Source: a virus
Direction: 5' to 3' (one strand)
Virus record (IMG/VR): IMGVR_UViG_3300048592_000777
Span: 1 to 37,476 of that record
DNA: 37,476 bases
This document shows, piece by piece, positions 6,285 through 13,742 of this stretch. The notes below the pieces were generated by a model that was not told where the DNA came from, made no database searches, and worked only from the letters and a program-made list of their open reading frames with translations. Every line of letters begins with the position of its first letter. The stretch's first letter is position 1. The position numbers and the translations under genes were made by a program.

Positions 6285-6662
6285 TCAGTCTCCCCACGGC
6301 GGCAGCGGAACGATCTGCCCGGCGAGCTTGTGCGTGCAGTCGCCGAGGAACGCGATCTGTCCGTCGGTCACGAAGGAATGGCAGACAGACGGGCGCGACT
6401 CGAAGCTGGCCGGCGACGGTTGCTTGAAGCCCTCCGCCGCCCACGCCTCGTAATCGGCGCGCCCCTTGTCCGTCATCTCGACCCCTCGCACCAGGATCGA
6501 GGGCGAGAACGTCGGCCGTTCGGCGTCGCCGTCCCATGACCAGCACGGGTGAGGCGAATCGGCCGTCTGCACGCGAACCTGATGCGCGCCATCGCACCCA
6601 GGGCACCAGAACAGCAGCATGCCGCCCTCGGCCTGGCGCAGGATCTTGGAGAGCGCGCTCAT
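6285..6662 (-). CDS. DUF6527-like zinc-binding phage protein
   Basis: A 125-residue protein with a CPGC knuckle near the N-terminus (residues 20-23), a WSWDGD core, a RPTFSPSILV motif, and a CHSFVTDGQIAFLGDCTH end that supplies two more cysteines and a histidine. This pattern is very common in tail/lysis ends of phage genomes, where it has sometimes been misnamed ammonia monooxygenase. The four Cys/His positions probably hold zinc. Function unknown. It lies between endolysin and DUF1353 in one tight transcription unit. Confidence 0.85.
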   Translation of the reverse strand: MSALSKILRQAEGGMLLFWCPGCDGAHQVRVQTADSPHPCWSWDGDAERPTFSPSILVRGVEMTDKGRADYEAWAAEGFKQPSPASFESRPSVCHSFVTDGQIAFLGDCTHKLAGQIVPLPPWGD

Positions 6663-6667
6663 GGCCT

Positions 6668-7525
6668 CTACCTATCCGCCAGCGGCTTGTCTGTCTTGGC
6701 CCTGAGCGCCACGTTGCAGGCCGCGTAGAGGGCCACCAGGAGCGCGACGGCGTCGGCCCCGAGGTAGGAGGTCACCCAGGGCGCGACGTGCGGCCACGCG
6801 AGCGCCAGAGCAGCCGCAAGGGTATTCAGGCGCACGGTCCAGCTCCGGCTCGCGCCGCGGATGGCGGACTGAAGGCGGGTGGCGGCGAGGCGGGCGGCTT
6901 CGGCGCGCATCCAACGGACGGCGGCGGCGTACTCCTCCGGCGTGAGCTTCTGCTCCAGCCAGTTGCCGGCCGGCTTGGGCGGCGCGGGCGGCGGCTCGGG
7001 CGTGGGCGGCGCGGGCGGCGGCTCGGGCGTGGGCGGCGCGGCCCCACTGCGGCGGGCGTCGTGGTCTTCGGCGCGGGCTTCGGTCGTCGGGGCAGGGAGG
7101 TCCTCGCTGTCCAGCGCGTGGGCGACGGCAGCGGCCATGTCCTCGTCGCTGTAGAGGCAGCGGCCGTTCTCGTGCAACACGATCGCGCGCACCAGCGCGT
7201 GGAGGCTGGCCGGCAGGCTGACGTTCATGGGCGTGTCCGGGTCCACGCCGACCAAGCGGGAGACGTGGCGCACGTAGGCGTCGGTGTCGTTCTCTCCGCT
7301 GGGCGCCCAGCGGCTGACGATGCCGCGCACGGTGTCGATCCGGTGCGTGCGGTAGTAGGTGAGGAGGTTGCGCGCGAGCGCGCGCAGGCCGTAGTGGGCG
7401 GACTCGAAGCGCGCGAACCGCGGCTCGATGGTCGGGTCGTGCGGGAGCTGGCCGCGCCACCGGAAGGTGCTGACGAATTCCAGGTTACCGGGGTTGCAGT
7501 TGCGTTCGCCGCGGGTCGGGGTCAT
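6668..7525 (-). CDS. endolysin-like protein with proline linker and C-terminal membrane segment
   Basis: The 285-residue product starts with TRGERNCNPGN, the RGxRNxNPGN signature seen in phage lysozyme/transglycosylase-like proteins, followed by a helical domain (to about residue 150) with FARFESAHYGLRAL and a YVRHVSRLVG helix. A Pro/Ala/Glu linker (about 158-184) has a repeated PPAPPTPEP unit. The last 60 residues contain one or two hydrophobic helices (VALLVALYAACNVAL). A muralytic domain tethered to the inner membrane is the natural reading. An AAGGA site precedes the ATG. It follows the small membrane protein gene at 7536, so the pair forms the lysis cassette. Confidence 0.75.
   Translation of the reverse strand: MTPTRGERNCNPGNLEFVSTFRWRGQLPHDPTIEPRFARFESAHYGLRALARNLLTYYRTHRIDTVRGIVSRWAPSGENDTDAYVRHVSRLVGVDPDTPMNVSLPASLHALVRAIVLHENGRCLYSDEDMAAAVAHALDSEDLPAPTTEARAEDHDARRSGAAPPTPEPPPAPPTPEPPPAPPKPAGNWLEQKLTPEEYAAAVRWMRAEAARLAATRLQSAIRGASRSWTVRLNTLAAALALAWPHVAPWVTSYLGADAVALLVALYAACNVALRAKTDKPLADR
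6977..7042. repeat. 27-bp tandem repeat coding for a Pro-rich linker
   Basis: About 2.4 copies of a 27-base unit beginning GGGCGGCGCGGG at 6977 and 7004. In the leftward frame it encodes PPAPPTPEP. The copies look identical, suggesting recent slippage expansion; the length of the endolysin linker may vary among relatives. Confidence 0.85.
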
Positions 7526-7535
7526 GGTGGTCCTT

Positions 7536-7754
7536 TCAGGGCTTCAGCACGTCGTGCTTCGCAAGCCAGATCGTCGCGGCGACCAACAGGGCGCCGAGTA
7601 CCCACAGCGCCTTGCGCACCACGTTCTTGCCGAGCTCGGTGTAGAGCTTCTCGATCGCCTTCTCCGCCGCGCGCTCGGCGATGCGCTCGATCTGATCGTC
7701 GGGAACGACGACGGGGGCGCGGCGCTCGTGGCCGTCCCACTTGCCGGCGCTCAC
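7536..7754 (-). CDS. small single-span membrane protein, putative holin
   Basis: A 72-residue protein with a soluble N-terminal half (KWDGHERRAPVVVPDDQIERI, then an amphipathic AERAAEKAIEKLYTELG helix) and one hydrophobic segment (about 50-66, ALWVLGALLVAATIWLA) ending in a short tail. Small phage proteins with a (W)DGxERR start and one C-terminal membrane span occur next to lysis genes and are often called holins. The start is GTG at 7754, 6 bases after GGAGG. It lies directly upstream of the endolysin gene in the same unit, which supports a lysis role. No separate spanin gene was found. Confidence 0.68.
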   Translation of the reverse strand: MSAGKWDGHERRAPVVVPDDQIERIAERAAEKAIEKLYTELGKNVVRKALWVLGALLVAATIWLAKHDVLKP

Positions 7755-7788
7755 GCACCGCCTCCGGGGTTGGGCGTGGGCTCCACGG

Positions 7789-8268
7789 TCATTGCGCCTT
7801 CAGCGGGGAGAACGGCGCCGGTGGCCCGAACACCTGCGTCCAGAGCGCGCCCGGCTGGAGCTTCACGAGCTGGCCCACCACGACGGCGCACATCCACTGC
7901 TGCTCGTCGTCGTTGTTGATCAGGCCGGCCGAGAGCTTGCTGCCGGGCGGGAAGGCCAACGGTGTACGAAAGTGCACCGACCCGTGGTTGTCGCTGACGG
8001 TCATCACGCCGTTGAGCACGAAATAGCTCGCCCGCGAGCTGGTGGTGAACTTGCTGGAGAACTGCACGTCGGTGATGCCGAAGACGTAGCCCTCCTGGAC
8101 CGTGTACGGCCAGGAGAACGACGCGGCGTTGAGCGCGCCCGTGCCGTCGAGCGACACCGAGGTGTAGGCTGGCACCAGCTGGCAGTGCAGCCACTGCATG
8201 GTCCAGGTCTGCGCGGCGGCCGGCCACGAGGCGAGCAGCGTGAAGGCGAGGATCAGGGCGCGCATCAT
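7789..8268 (-). CDS. exported tail-associated protein with signal peptide (159 aa)
   Basis: The product begins with a clear Sec signal peptide (MMRALILAFTLLASWPAAAQ) and a likely cleavage site after AAA or AAAQ. The mature part is a beta-rich domain with segments such as VFGITDVQFSSKF, SYFVLNGVMTVS and LSAGLINNDDEQQWM and no enzyme motif; two cysteines (residues 29 and 127) could form a bond. The ATG overlaps the fiber gene stop (ATGA) and a second ATG follows at once. A longer frame upstream is a shadow of the fiber gene. A signal peptide is unusual for a virion protein, so it may act in the envelope, for instance in lysis or superinfection control. Confidence 0.82.
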   Translation of the reverse strand: MMRALILAFTLLASWPAAAQTWTMQWLHCQLVPAYTSVSLDGTGALNAASFSWPYTVQEGYVFGITDVQFSSKFTTSSRASYFVLNGVMTVSDNHGSVHFRTPLAFPPGSKLSAGLINNDDEQQWMCAVVVGQLVKLQPGALWTQVFGPPAPFSPLKAQ

Positions 8269-9170
8269 GCGGCCTCCGCGAAGAAATAGCTGCTCGTGGT
8301 GGCGCCGCCGATGGTCACAGTGCCGCCGCCCCCGAACACGGTGCGGATCTCCCAGGTATCGGACGCCACCGACTCTTCCTGAAAGGTTCCCGAGACCACC
8401 AGCGTGCCGGTGCCACTCGCCGTCACCACAGCGAGCTGACGGTGCAGGGTGCCGTTCTTCCATAGGGCGAGGCCGAACTGCACCTGGTCGACGATGCCGG
8501 CCGAGTAGAAGATCGCCGCCGCGCCGCTCAAGCGGCCCTCCACGCCGGTGATCTGCGAGTTGGCGGCGTCGTAGATGCCGCCGCGGTCGTAGCGCTCGGT
8601 GCCGAACGTGACCTTGGTCGCGGTCGAGACGGTGGTCTGGTCGGTGGCGTTCTTGTCGGCGAAGAACCGCCGCACGGCGTTCTTGCTGGCGCTGTAGAGC
8701 GCCGAGCCCGAGCAGCGGATGCGGCAGCGCTCGCCCGGCGTGAGGACCATGGTGGTGGCGCCGTCGATGGTCTCCGACGCGTTGGGGTCGATGGTGACGA
8801 CGCCGGTGCCGGTGTTGACGAGCTCGACGTGCCAGCCGTCGGCGAGCGTGGCCACCGCCGTGACCGAGAGCGTCCACGTGCCGGAGAGCAGCAGCGTGCG
8901 GCCGTAGTCGGAGACCGCGAGCGTGTACGCCGAGGACTTGGTCTCCACCAGCGTGGCGGCGAGCGGCGCGCGGATGATCCAGTTGGTGTTGGCGGCGTTG
9001 CGCTGCTTGAGGACGCCGTTGGTCTCGTCCGCCCACCACATGTGGGCGTAGGTGGTGCTCGGCGCGGAGCTGCCCGCGTTGTTGGTGGCGGCCGCCGCGG
9101 CGAGGTTGTTGAGGTCGGCGCGGACGTTGGCGCCGGTGTCGTTGGCGATCGAGTAGTCGTGCTGGCTCAT
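8265..9170 (-). CDS. tail fiber protein
   Basis: A 301-residue fiber. Its N-terminus (SQHDYSIANDTGANVRADLN, then YAHMWWADETNGVLKQRN) is the widespread phage fiber attachment module that places a short motif at the virion. It continues into beta repeats with VSDYGRTLLLSGTWTLS and GWHVELVNTGTGVVTIDPN, as in C1q-like or trimeric fibers. The C-terminal 120 residues are a beta-rich receptor-tip candidate (VTFGTERYDRGGIYD, LWKNGTLHRQLAVVT). It probably determines host binding together with the J protein upstream. The gene starts 3 bases after the 9174 stop. Confidence 0.88.
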   Translation of the reverse strand: MSQHDYSIANDTGANVRADLNNLAAAAATNNAGSSAPSTTYAHMWWADETNGVLKQRNAANTNWIIRAPLAATLVETKSSAYTLAVSDYGRTLLLSGTWTLSVTAVATLADGWHVELVNTGTGVVTIDPNASETIDGATTMVLTPGERCRIRCSGSALYSASKNAVRRFFADKNATDQTTVSTATKVTFGTERYDRGGIYDAANSQITGVEGRLSGAAAIFYSAGIVDQVQFGLALWKNGTLHRQLAVVTASGTGTLVVSGTFQEESVASDTWEIRTVFGGGGTVTIGGATTSSYFFAEAA

Positions 9171-9173
9171 GGC

Positions 9174-9488
9174 TTATCTCCGCAGGCGCTTGGCGTACCA
9201 GTCGACCCACTTCTGCAGTCGCGGGGTGAGGTTGAACCGCAGGACCTTGGGCGCGACGTCGAGCAGCTCGAAGAGCGCCTCCTCGATGCTCGGCACGTCC
9301 GCCGGCCGGCCGGCGCTGTCGCGGGGCAGCGGCAGGAAGGTCCCGCGCGCCGCATCCCAGCGGTACGCGCCGGGCGCGAGGTCGCACTCGGAGATCTGCG
9401 GCAGGTGCCGGTCGGTGAGCTGGGTGTCGTCGACGGCGTCCATGCCGATGAACACGTCGCGATCGTCGAGCAGGGCGACTCTTCGCAT
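9174..9488 (-). CDS. small tail protein next to J, unknown (104 aa)
   Basis: A 104-residue protein between the J-like tail tip gene (ATG overlapping its stop at 9488) and the fiber. The start RRVALLDDRDVFIGMDAV is a beta hairpin; a GAYRWDAARGTFLPLP segment follows, then a helical end (LRFNLTPRLQKWVDWYAKRL). Similar small proteins accompany fibers in many siphophages and may help fiber folding or attachment, but no function is established that I can name. Confidence 0.8.
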   Translation of the reverse strand: MRRVALLDDRDVFIGMDAVDDTQLTDRHLPQISECDLAPGAYRWDAARGTFLPLPRDSAGRPADVPSIEEALFELLDVAPKVLRFNLTPRLQKWVDWYAKRLRR

Positions 9489-12124
9489 CAGGTGACCTCT
9501 TTGATGGTGACGCCCAGCGCCGAGACCTGCGGCGTGTAGGCGGGATCGTTGGAGTAGAGCCGTGCGCGGAACTGAAAGCCCCGCGCCTGGTATTCAGCGG
9601 CGACCAGGCGCTTCCAGTCGCTCCAGGTCGGCGAGCCGGCCGGGTCGTCGTCGGTCTCGCGCACTTCGATCACCACGTCGACGGCGCTGCCGGCGTCGGG
9701 GCCGTCCCAATCGAGCCAGTCGTCGACGGTGCCGGTGCGGCTGTCGACCTTGTCGGTGATCTGTGCCGCGGTGACGGTCAGCGTGGTGACGATGCGCACG
9801 CGCTTGACCGTGGTGAGGTCCGCGCCGACGGAGAACTCGTACGTCCCCGCGCCGGTGAAGCCGCCGTAGGCGTCGAGGTCCGCCACCGCGTCGAGGCTCG
9901 TGATGGTGTCGAAGAAGCCCGAGCCCGCGAGCTGCAGCTTTGAGGCATCCACCGCCACGCCGGTCTTGGTGCCGGGGAAGGTCGGGCTCTCGGTGATGGT
10001 GCTAAGCGTGGTAAAGGCGAAGAGCAGCGCCTCCTTGGTCTCGATCATGGCGGCCGACTCGCTCTCGCGGCCGCCGGCGTCGCGCGCCTTGACGAGGTAC
10101 GTGCCGCCCTTGAGCGGCAGCACCACGCTGGAGGCCGCGCCATGGAGCGCGTCGCACACCGAATAGGTGTCTTCCCAGCTCTGGCTGGCGGTGGCCTCGG
10201 TGTGGCGCACGAGGATCGCGCCGCCGCGGGTGACGTCGAGCTCCGGGTGCTGATCCCACTGCAGGAACGCGGCGCCGCCGAAGGCCTGCAGCGTGAGGCC
10301 GGTGACGGCGATCGGCCGCCCGGAAGTGCCGACGAGATCCGCGGTCACGCTCACGTACGCGCTCGACACGCCGAGCCGGCTCACCGCCTTGACGCGGAAG
10401 TCATACCGGCCCGGCGCGAGGTCGAGCAGCTCCAGGCGCAGCGCCCGCACCGGCGCCTGCGGCGTCCACGCGCCGGTGCTGCCGGTGAGCCGGTACTCGA
10501 CATGGTACTGGTCGGCGAAGGCCGAGGCCGAGCGCGCCCAGGTGAGCGTGGCGCGGCTCACGACGCCGGCGTAGGTCTCGACGAGGTCCTCGACCATCGC
10601 GGGCACGCCCGGCGGCGTGACGGCCGACGGATCGCCGAGCCCGGTGTCGGGCGCCGGATCGTAGGGCGACTCCTCGGAGGTGTCCCAGTCGTACACGTCG
10701 GAGGCGATCTCGCGCAGGCCGAGGTCCACGCCCAGGATGGGCACGCCCGCCTCGTCCTCTTCCACCACCAGGTCCACGGTGCGCACCCGGAACGGCTTGG
10801 CCGACCACCCGTAGAACGCATTGGTGAGCGCCACGGTGGAGCCGGCGCGCAGGCGGATCGCGGAGAGCTTGCACGGCAGCGTAACGCTGATCTGCTGGCG
10901 GGCGCGCAGGAGGTCGATCTTGGCGATGCGCTGCGCCATGCTGGCCGTGACGGTGAAGGGCAGCTCGATGTCCTTCCACACCTCCTGGCCGGCGTCCTGG
11001 TCGATGAAGGCCTGCGAGCGCACCGGCGGGAAGTCGTCCGGCTGGTAGCTGGAGGCCGGGCCGGCAAAGGTGCCGCGCACGGCGTTGAAGTTCTCGCGCC
11101 GGCTCACGCGGCCCTGGACCTTCTCCGGCGCGCGCAGGTCGTCGTCGGTGAGGGTGACGGCGGGCGCGGTGTACGCGCCGGCCTCGAGGTACCACTCGCC
11201 GCCCACCTTGATCGCGTACCCGGCCATGCTGTTGGCCAGCGCCGCGACGTTGTCCTTCGGGTCCGTGTCGAGCGTGACGGGGCCGTTGCAGGTGTAGCGC
11301 TTCTCGTGGCCGCCGCCGGCGAGCGGCACGAGCTCGTCGCACACGTTGGCCGCGGCGATCCACGACGCCTGGTTGACGGTGCCGCCCATCGCGGTGCGGA
11401 TGTAGTCGGCCACGCACAGCGCGGCGTTGTCCGTCCACGCGGTGGTGCCGCTCCTCGGGTCGTACACCTTGCGGCCGCGGATCACCGCGCTGATCTGCGG
11501 GATGCCGTTCGGGAAGAGATCGGGGTTGGCATACAGCGTGTAGGCGACGTACGTGAGCCCGGTGCCCTTCTCCTGCGCCGTCCACGCGCCATCGCCGAAC
11601 TGCACCAGCGTCGGGTCGGCCTGCCACTGCGTGCCGAGGTACTCGCGCAGGCTGGCGTAGGTCTTGCCGCCGGCGCTCGCCGCGCCGACGAAGAGGTTCT
11701 CCGCCGCGGGCGCGGCGCCGGCCTCGTAGTAACGGCCCACCTCCTCGCCCAGCGCGTTGAGCGTGAGCACGTAGTTGTCGAACCAGTGCTGTTCGATGGC
11801 GTCGCACTGGTGCGCGGCGAAGACGATGGCGAGGTGCATGAAGCGGTCGCCGCCGACGTTGTCGCGCGCGTGCATCCACGCGTACGTGCCGCCCACGCGC
11901 GCGCGGCCGTACACCCACTGGTGCGGGTTGGCGGCCTGGCGGACGGTGACGGTGCGGCCGCTCCAGGTGGCGGCCCGCTGGGCGCCCTGCCTGGGCTTGG
12001 GCGCGAGCGCGCGGCTGATGCCGCCCAGGACCAGGCTGGTGGCGAGGCTGGTGCCGACGGTCACAGCGATCTCCGGCAGCGAGCCGAGGATGAGCGTGCC
12101 CAGGCCCAGGCTGGCGGCGGGCAT
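9488..12124 (-). CDS. tail tip / host specificity protein (J-like)
   Basis: An 878-residue central tail tip protein. It starts with a hydrophobic segment (residues about 10-40, ILGSLPEIAVTVGTSLATSL), as in J-type proteins. A hub region follows (QWVYGRARVGGTYAWMHARD, MHLAIVFAAHQCDAIEQHWF, then LRAGSTVALTNAFYGW) matching the phage tail-tip family that forms a trimeric ring at the baseplate. From about residue 515 come fibronectin-type III domains (PAMVEDLVETYAGVV, YHVEYRLTGSTGAWTPQA, FRVKAVSRLGVSS), and a beta C-terminus. It docks on the receptor and opens the tail. It is shorter than lambda J (1132 aa). Neighbours: NlpC/P60-like gene upstream, fiber downstream. Confidence 0.92.
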   Translation of the reverse strand: MPAASLGLGTLILGSLPEIAVTVGTSLATSLVLGGISRALAPKPRQGAQRAATWSGRTVTVRQAANPHQWVYGRARVGGTYAWMHARDNVGGDRFMHLAIVFAAHQCDAIEQHWFDNYVLTLNALGEEVGRYYEAGAAPAAENLFVGAASAGGKTYASLREYLGTQWQADPTLVQFGDGAWTAQEKGTGLTYVAYTLYANPDLFPNGIPQISAVIRGRKVYDPRSGTTAWTDNAALCVADYIRTAMGGTVNQASWIAAANVCDELVPLAGGGHEKRYTCNGPVTLDTDPKDNVAALANSMAGYAIKVGGEWYLEAGAYTAPAVTLTDDDLRAPEKVQGRVSRRENFNAVRGTFAGPASSYQPDDFPPVRSQAFIDQDAGQEVWKDIELPFTVTASMAQRIAKIDLLRARQQISVTLPCKLSAIRLRAGSTVALTNAFYGWSAKPFRVRTVDLVVEEDEAGVPILGVDLGLREIASDVYDWDTSEESPYDPAPDTGLGDPSAVTPPGVPAMVEDLVETYAGVVSRATLTWARSASAFADQYHVEYRLTGSTGAWTPQAPVRALRLELLDLAPGRYDFRVKAVSRLGVSSAYVSVTADLVGTSGRPIAVTGLTLQAFGGAAFLQWDQHPELDVTRGGAILVRHTEATASQSWEDTYSVCDALHGAASSVVLPLKGGTYLVKARDAGGRESESAAMIETKEALLFAFTTLSTITESPTFPGTKTGVAVDASKLQLAGSGFFDTITSLDAVADLDAYGGFTGAGTYEFSVGADLTTVKRVRIVTTLTVTAAQITDKVDSRTGTVDDWLDWDGPDAGSAVDVVIEVRETDDDPAGSPTWSDWKRLVAAEYQARGFQFRARLYSNDPAYTPQVSALGVTIKEVT

Positions 12125-12547
12125 CTAGCCGATCCTCCACGCTTCGAGCAGGCGCGGGTCGGTGAGCGGCACCGCGCCGAGGCCCTCGGGCACGTAGATG
12201 CACACGCTCGCGCCGTTGCAGACGCCCAGGTGCTTGTCCGTGCCGCCGTCGAAGGTCACGATGTCGCCGCGGCGCGCGTGCGCCACCGCGACCGGCGGCA
12301 CGCCGAAGAGCGCCGTGAACGCCTGCGACCAGGTGCGCCCCCAGCGCGCGATGACGGCGAGCGCGCTCTCGCGGCTGTCATAGCTGCCGGCGACGAGGTG
12401 CCAGAGCGGCTGGCCGACCAGCGCGTCGTGCACCTCGCAGGCGAGCCGCACGCAATCGGTCTCGCCCAGACGATACGGCGCGTCGTGGTAGCGCGCGAGC
12501 ACCATGGCGAGCCGCTCCTCCCAGCCGGGCCGGCGCACGGGCGGCAT
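12125..12547 (-). CDS. DUF6950 / NlpC-P60-like tail assembly protein
   Basis: A 140-residue protein with the features of the NlpC/P60-like proteins at phage tail tips: a catalytic-type Cys in GETDCVRLACEVHDAL, a middle FGVPPVAVAHARRGDIVTFDGG, and a His in DKHLGVCNGASVCIYV. This layout (TDC, RRGD, H-x-G-V) is the DUF6950 subgroup. It may trim peptidoglycan during injection, or be a structural relic. The ATG at 12547 overlaps the upstream stop; the long frame further upstream is a shadow. Order (tail proteins, this, J) is the same as lambda L-K-I-J. Confidence 0.85.
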   Translation of the reverse strand: MPPVRRPGWEERLAMVLARYHDAPYRLGETDCVRLACEVHDALVGQPLWHLVAGSYDSRESALAVIARWGRTWSQAFTALFGVPPVAVAHARRGDIVTFDGGTDKHLGVCNGASVCIYVPEGLGAVPLTDPRLLEAWRIG

Positions 12548-13125
12548 CAGTCCCCGATCTCCCTGTTGAGGTCCGAGCCCCACACGATGCTCACGTCCTG
12601 CAGCGCGGTGATGTGGCGGAAGAACCCGTCGGTCGGATCGGTGAGGCGCTGGTCCTCGTACGTGTAGCGGCGGATGCGCGGGCGCAGGAGGTCCACGAGC
12701 TCGTCCTCGTAGGTGATGGACAGGCGCGCGCGGTCGGCCTCGCGCTCGAAGGTGTTGACGTCCGCGCGGCCTTCGAAGAGCAGGATCGGCTCGTCCTCGA
12801 GCTGCTCCGCTGCGTCGAAGAGGCCCAGGTACAGCCGCCCGGTGAGCCCCTGCCGGAAGCTGCCCAGCGCCACGGCGAGGATGTCCACCACCGCCGCGGC
12901 GGTCACGGTGAGGCCGCGGCTCACGATGTCGTCGCCCTCGGAGACCGGCGAGATCTCCAGCAGCGCACCGCGCCCCTGCCACGTGTAGCCGTTCCAGGAG
13001 AGCTCGCGGATGCCCGTCCACAGCCGCAGCCACCCGGAGCCGAACTCGCCCTCGTACAGCAGCCGCGGGCGCACCGTGCGCGCGGTGACGGCCGACTCGT
13101 TGGTGGCGGTCAGGCCGCGGCTCAC
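12547..13125 (-). CDS. tail tip-proximal structural protein (192 aa)
   Basis: Starts with GTG at 13125 overlapping the upstream stop. Product segments include RPRLLYEGEFGSGWLRLWTG, a WNGYTWQGRGALLEISPVSEG stretch and ADRARLSITYEDELVDLLRP, with a final half resembling baseplate-type beta proteins (RRYTYEDQR, DGFFRHI). Proteins with a WTGIRELSWNGYTWQG-type core occur between tape measure and J in many siphophages of Proteobacteria. Likely part of the baseplate hub, in the position of lambda M/L. The exact family is not recognised. Confidence 0.8.
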   Translation of the reverse strand: MSRGLTATNESAVTARTVRPRLLYEGEFGSGWLRLWTGIRELSWNGYTWQGRGALLEISPVSEGDDIVSRGLTVTAAAVVDILAVALGSFRQGLTGRLYLGLFDAAEQLEDEPILLFEGRADVNTFEREADRARLSITYEDELVDLLRPRIRRYTYEDQRLTDPTDGFFRHITALQDVSIVWGSDLNREIGD

Positions 13126-13742
13126 AGGTACTCCTGCGCCGTGAAGGCCATGCGGTGGATCGCGCCCGGCTCGGCCGGCCAGCCGTTGCGGTTCTCCGCC
13201 ATGTGGAAGACGCCCACGGTGTTGCGCACGGTGATGGGTGCGTTGTCCGCCGGCGACTCGCGCAGTGCGGGCCAGAGGTCGAGCGTGGCGTTGCCGCTGC
13301 CGTCGCTCGTCACGTCGGCCAGCACCATGTGCAGACGCGCCGACGCGGCCGAGCCGAGCTGGATGTAGTCGCCCGCCTTGAGGATGCCCGTGATGGCGCT
13401 GGTCCACCCGTCGGTGAGCAGCGTGGCGCCGGTCTGCGCGGCGCCCTTGACCAGCGGCGTGCCGGTGGCCACGCCCTGCGGTTGCGCCCGGAGCTTGTCC
13501 CCGAGGAGGAAGGTGCCCTCGCGGCCGTTGAGGCTGGTGAGCCAGGCGATCCACGCGCGCGCCTCGGCATCGCGCATCGGCAAGAGGCGCACGTTGACGC
13601 GCCACGTCTGCAGCGGCCAGACCTGCGTCTGCACCGCGCCGGTGAAGGGCGAGCGCGTCACGCCTGCGCCGGCGAGAAAGCCGAAGTCGAACGTGGCCGC
13701 GTAATGGGCCGAGGGCAGCGCGCGCGGGAAGGTGATGGCCAT
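13122..13742 (-). CDS. distal tail-type structural protein (206 aa)
   Basis: The 206 residues start with ITFPRALPSAHYAATFDF and contain VQTQVWPLQTWRVNVRLLPM, LTSLNGREGTFLLGDKLRAQ and a GDYIQLGSAASARLHMVLADV strand region. This resembles distal tail proteins that sit between tape measure and hub and are found beside the VSRGLTAT-type protein downstream. The ATG overlaps the tape measure stop. Predicted beta-rich, no signal peptide. Likely forms the ring that joins tail tube to tip. Confidence 0.82.
   Translation of the reverse strand: MAITFPRALPSAHYAATFDFGFLAGAGVTRSPFTGAVQTQVWPLQTWRVNVRLLPMRDAEARAWIAWLTSLNGREGTFLLGDKLRAQPQGVATGTPLVKGAAQTGATLLTDGWTSAITGILKAGDYIQLGSAASARLHMVLADVTSDGSGNATLDLWPALRESPADNAPITVRNTVGVFHMAENRNGWPAEPGAIHRMAFTAQEYL

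Noticed and set aside
7755-7788. A 13-codon peptide (MTVEPTPNPGGGA) between the membrane protein and the exported protein genes
   Set aside because: Too short to support; it overlaps both neighbours and probably only reflects translational coupling to the GTG at 7754.
6536-8026. A 496-codon rightward frame across the lysis genes
   Set aside because: Antisense to endolysin and membrane protein genes, with no start signal and unnatural composition.
10142-12667. An 841-codon rightward frame opposite the J-like gene
   Set aside because: It is the antisense of a well-supported tail tip gene, has Arg/Gly/Ala/His-rich low-complexity content and no domain phrase; high-GC DNA gives such shadow frames routinely.
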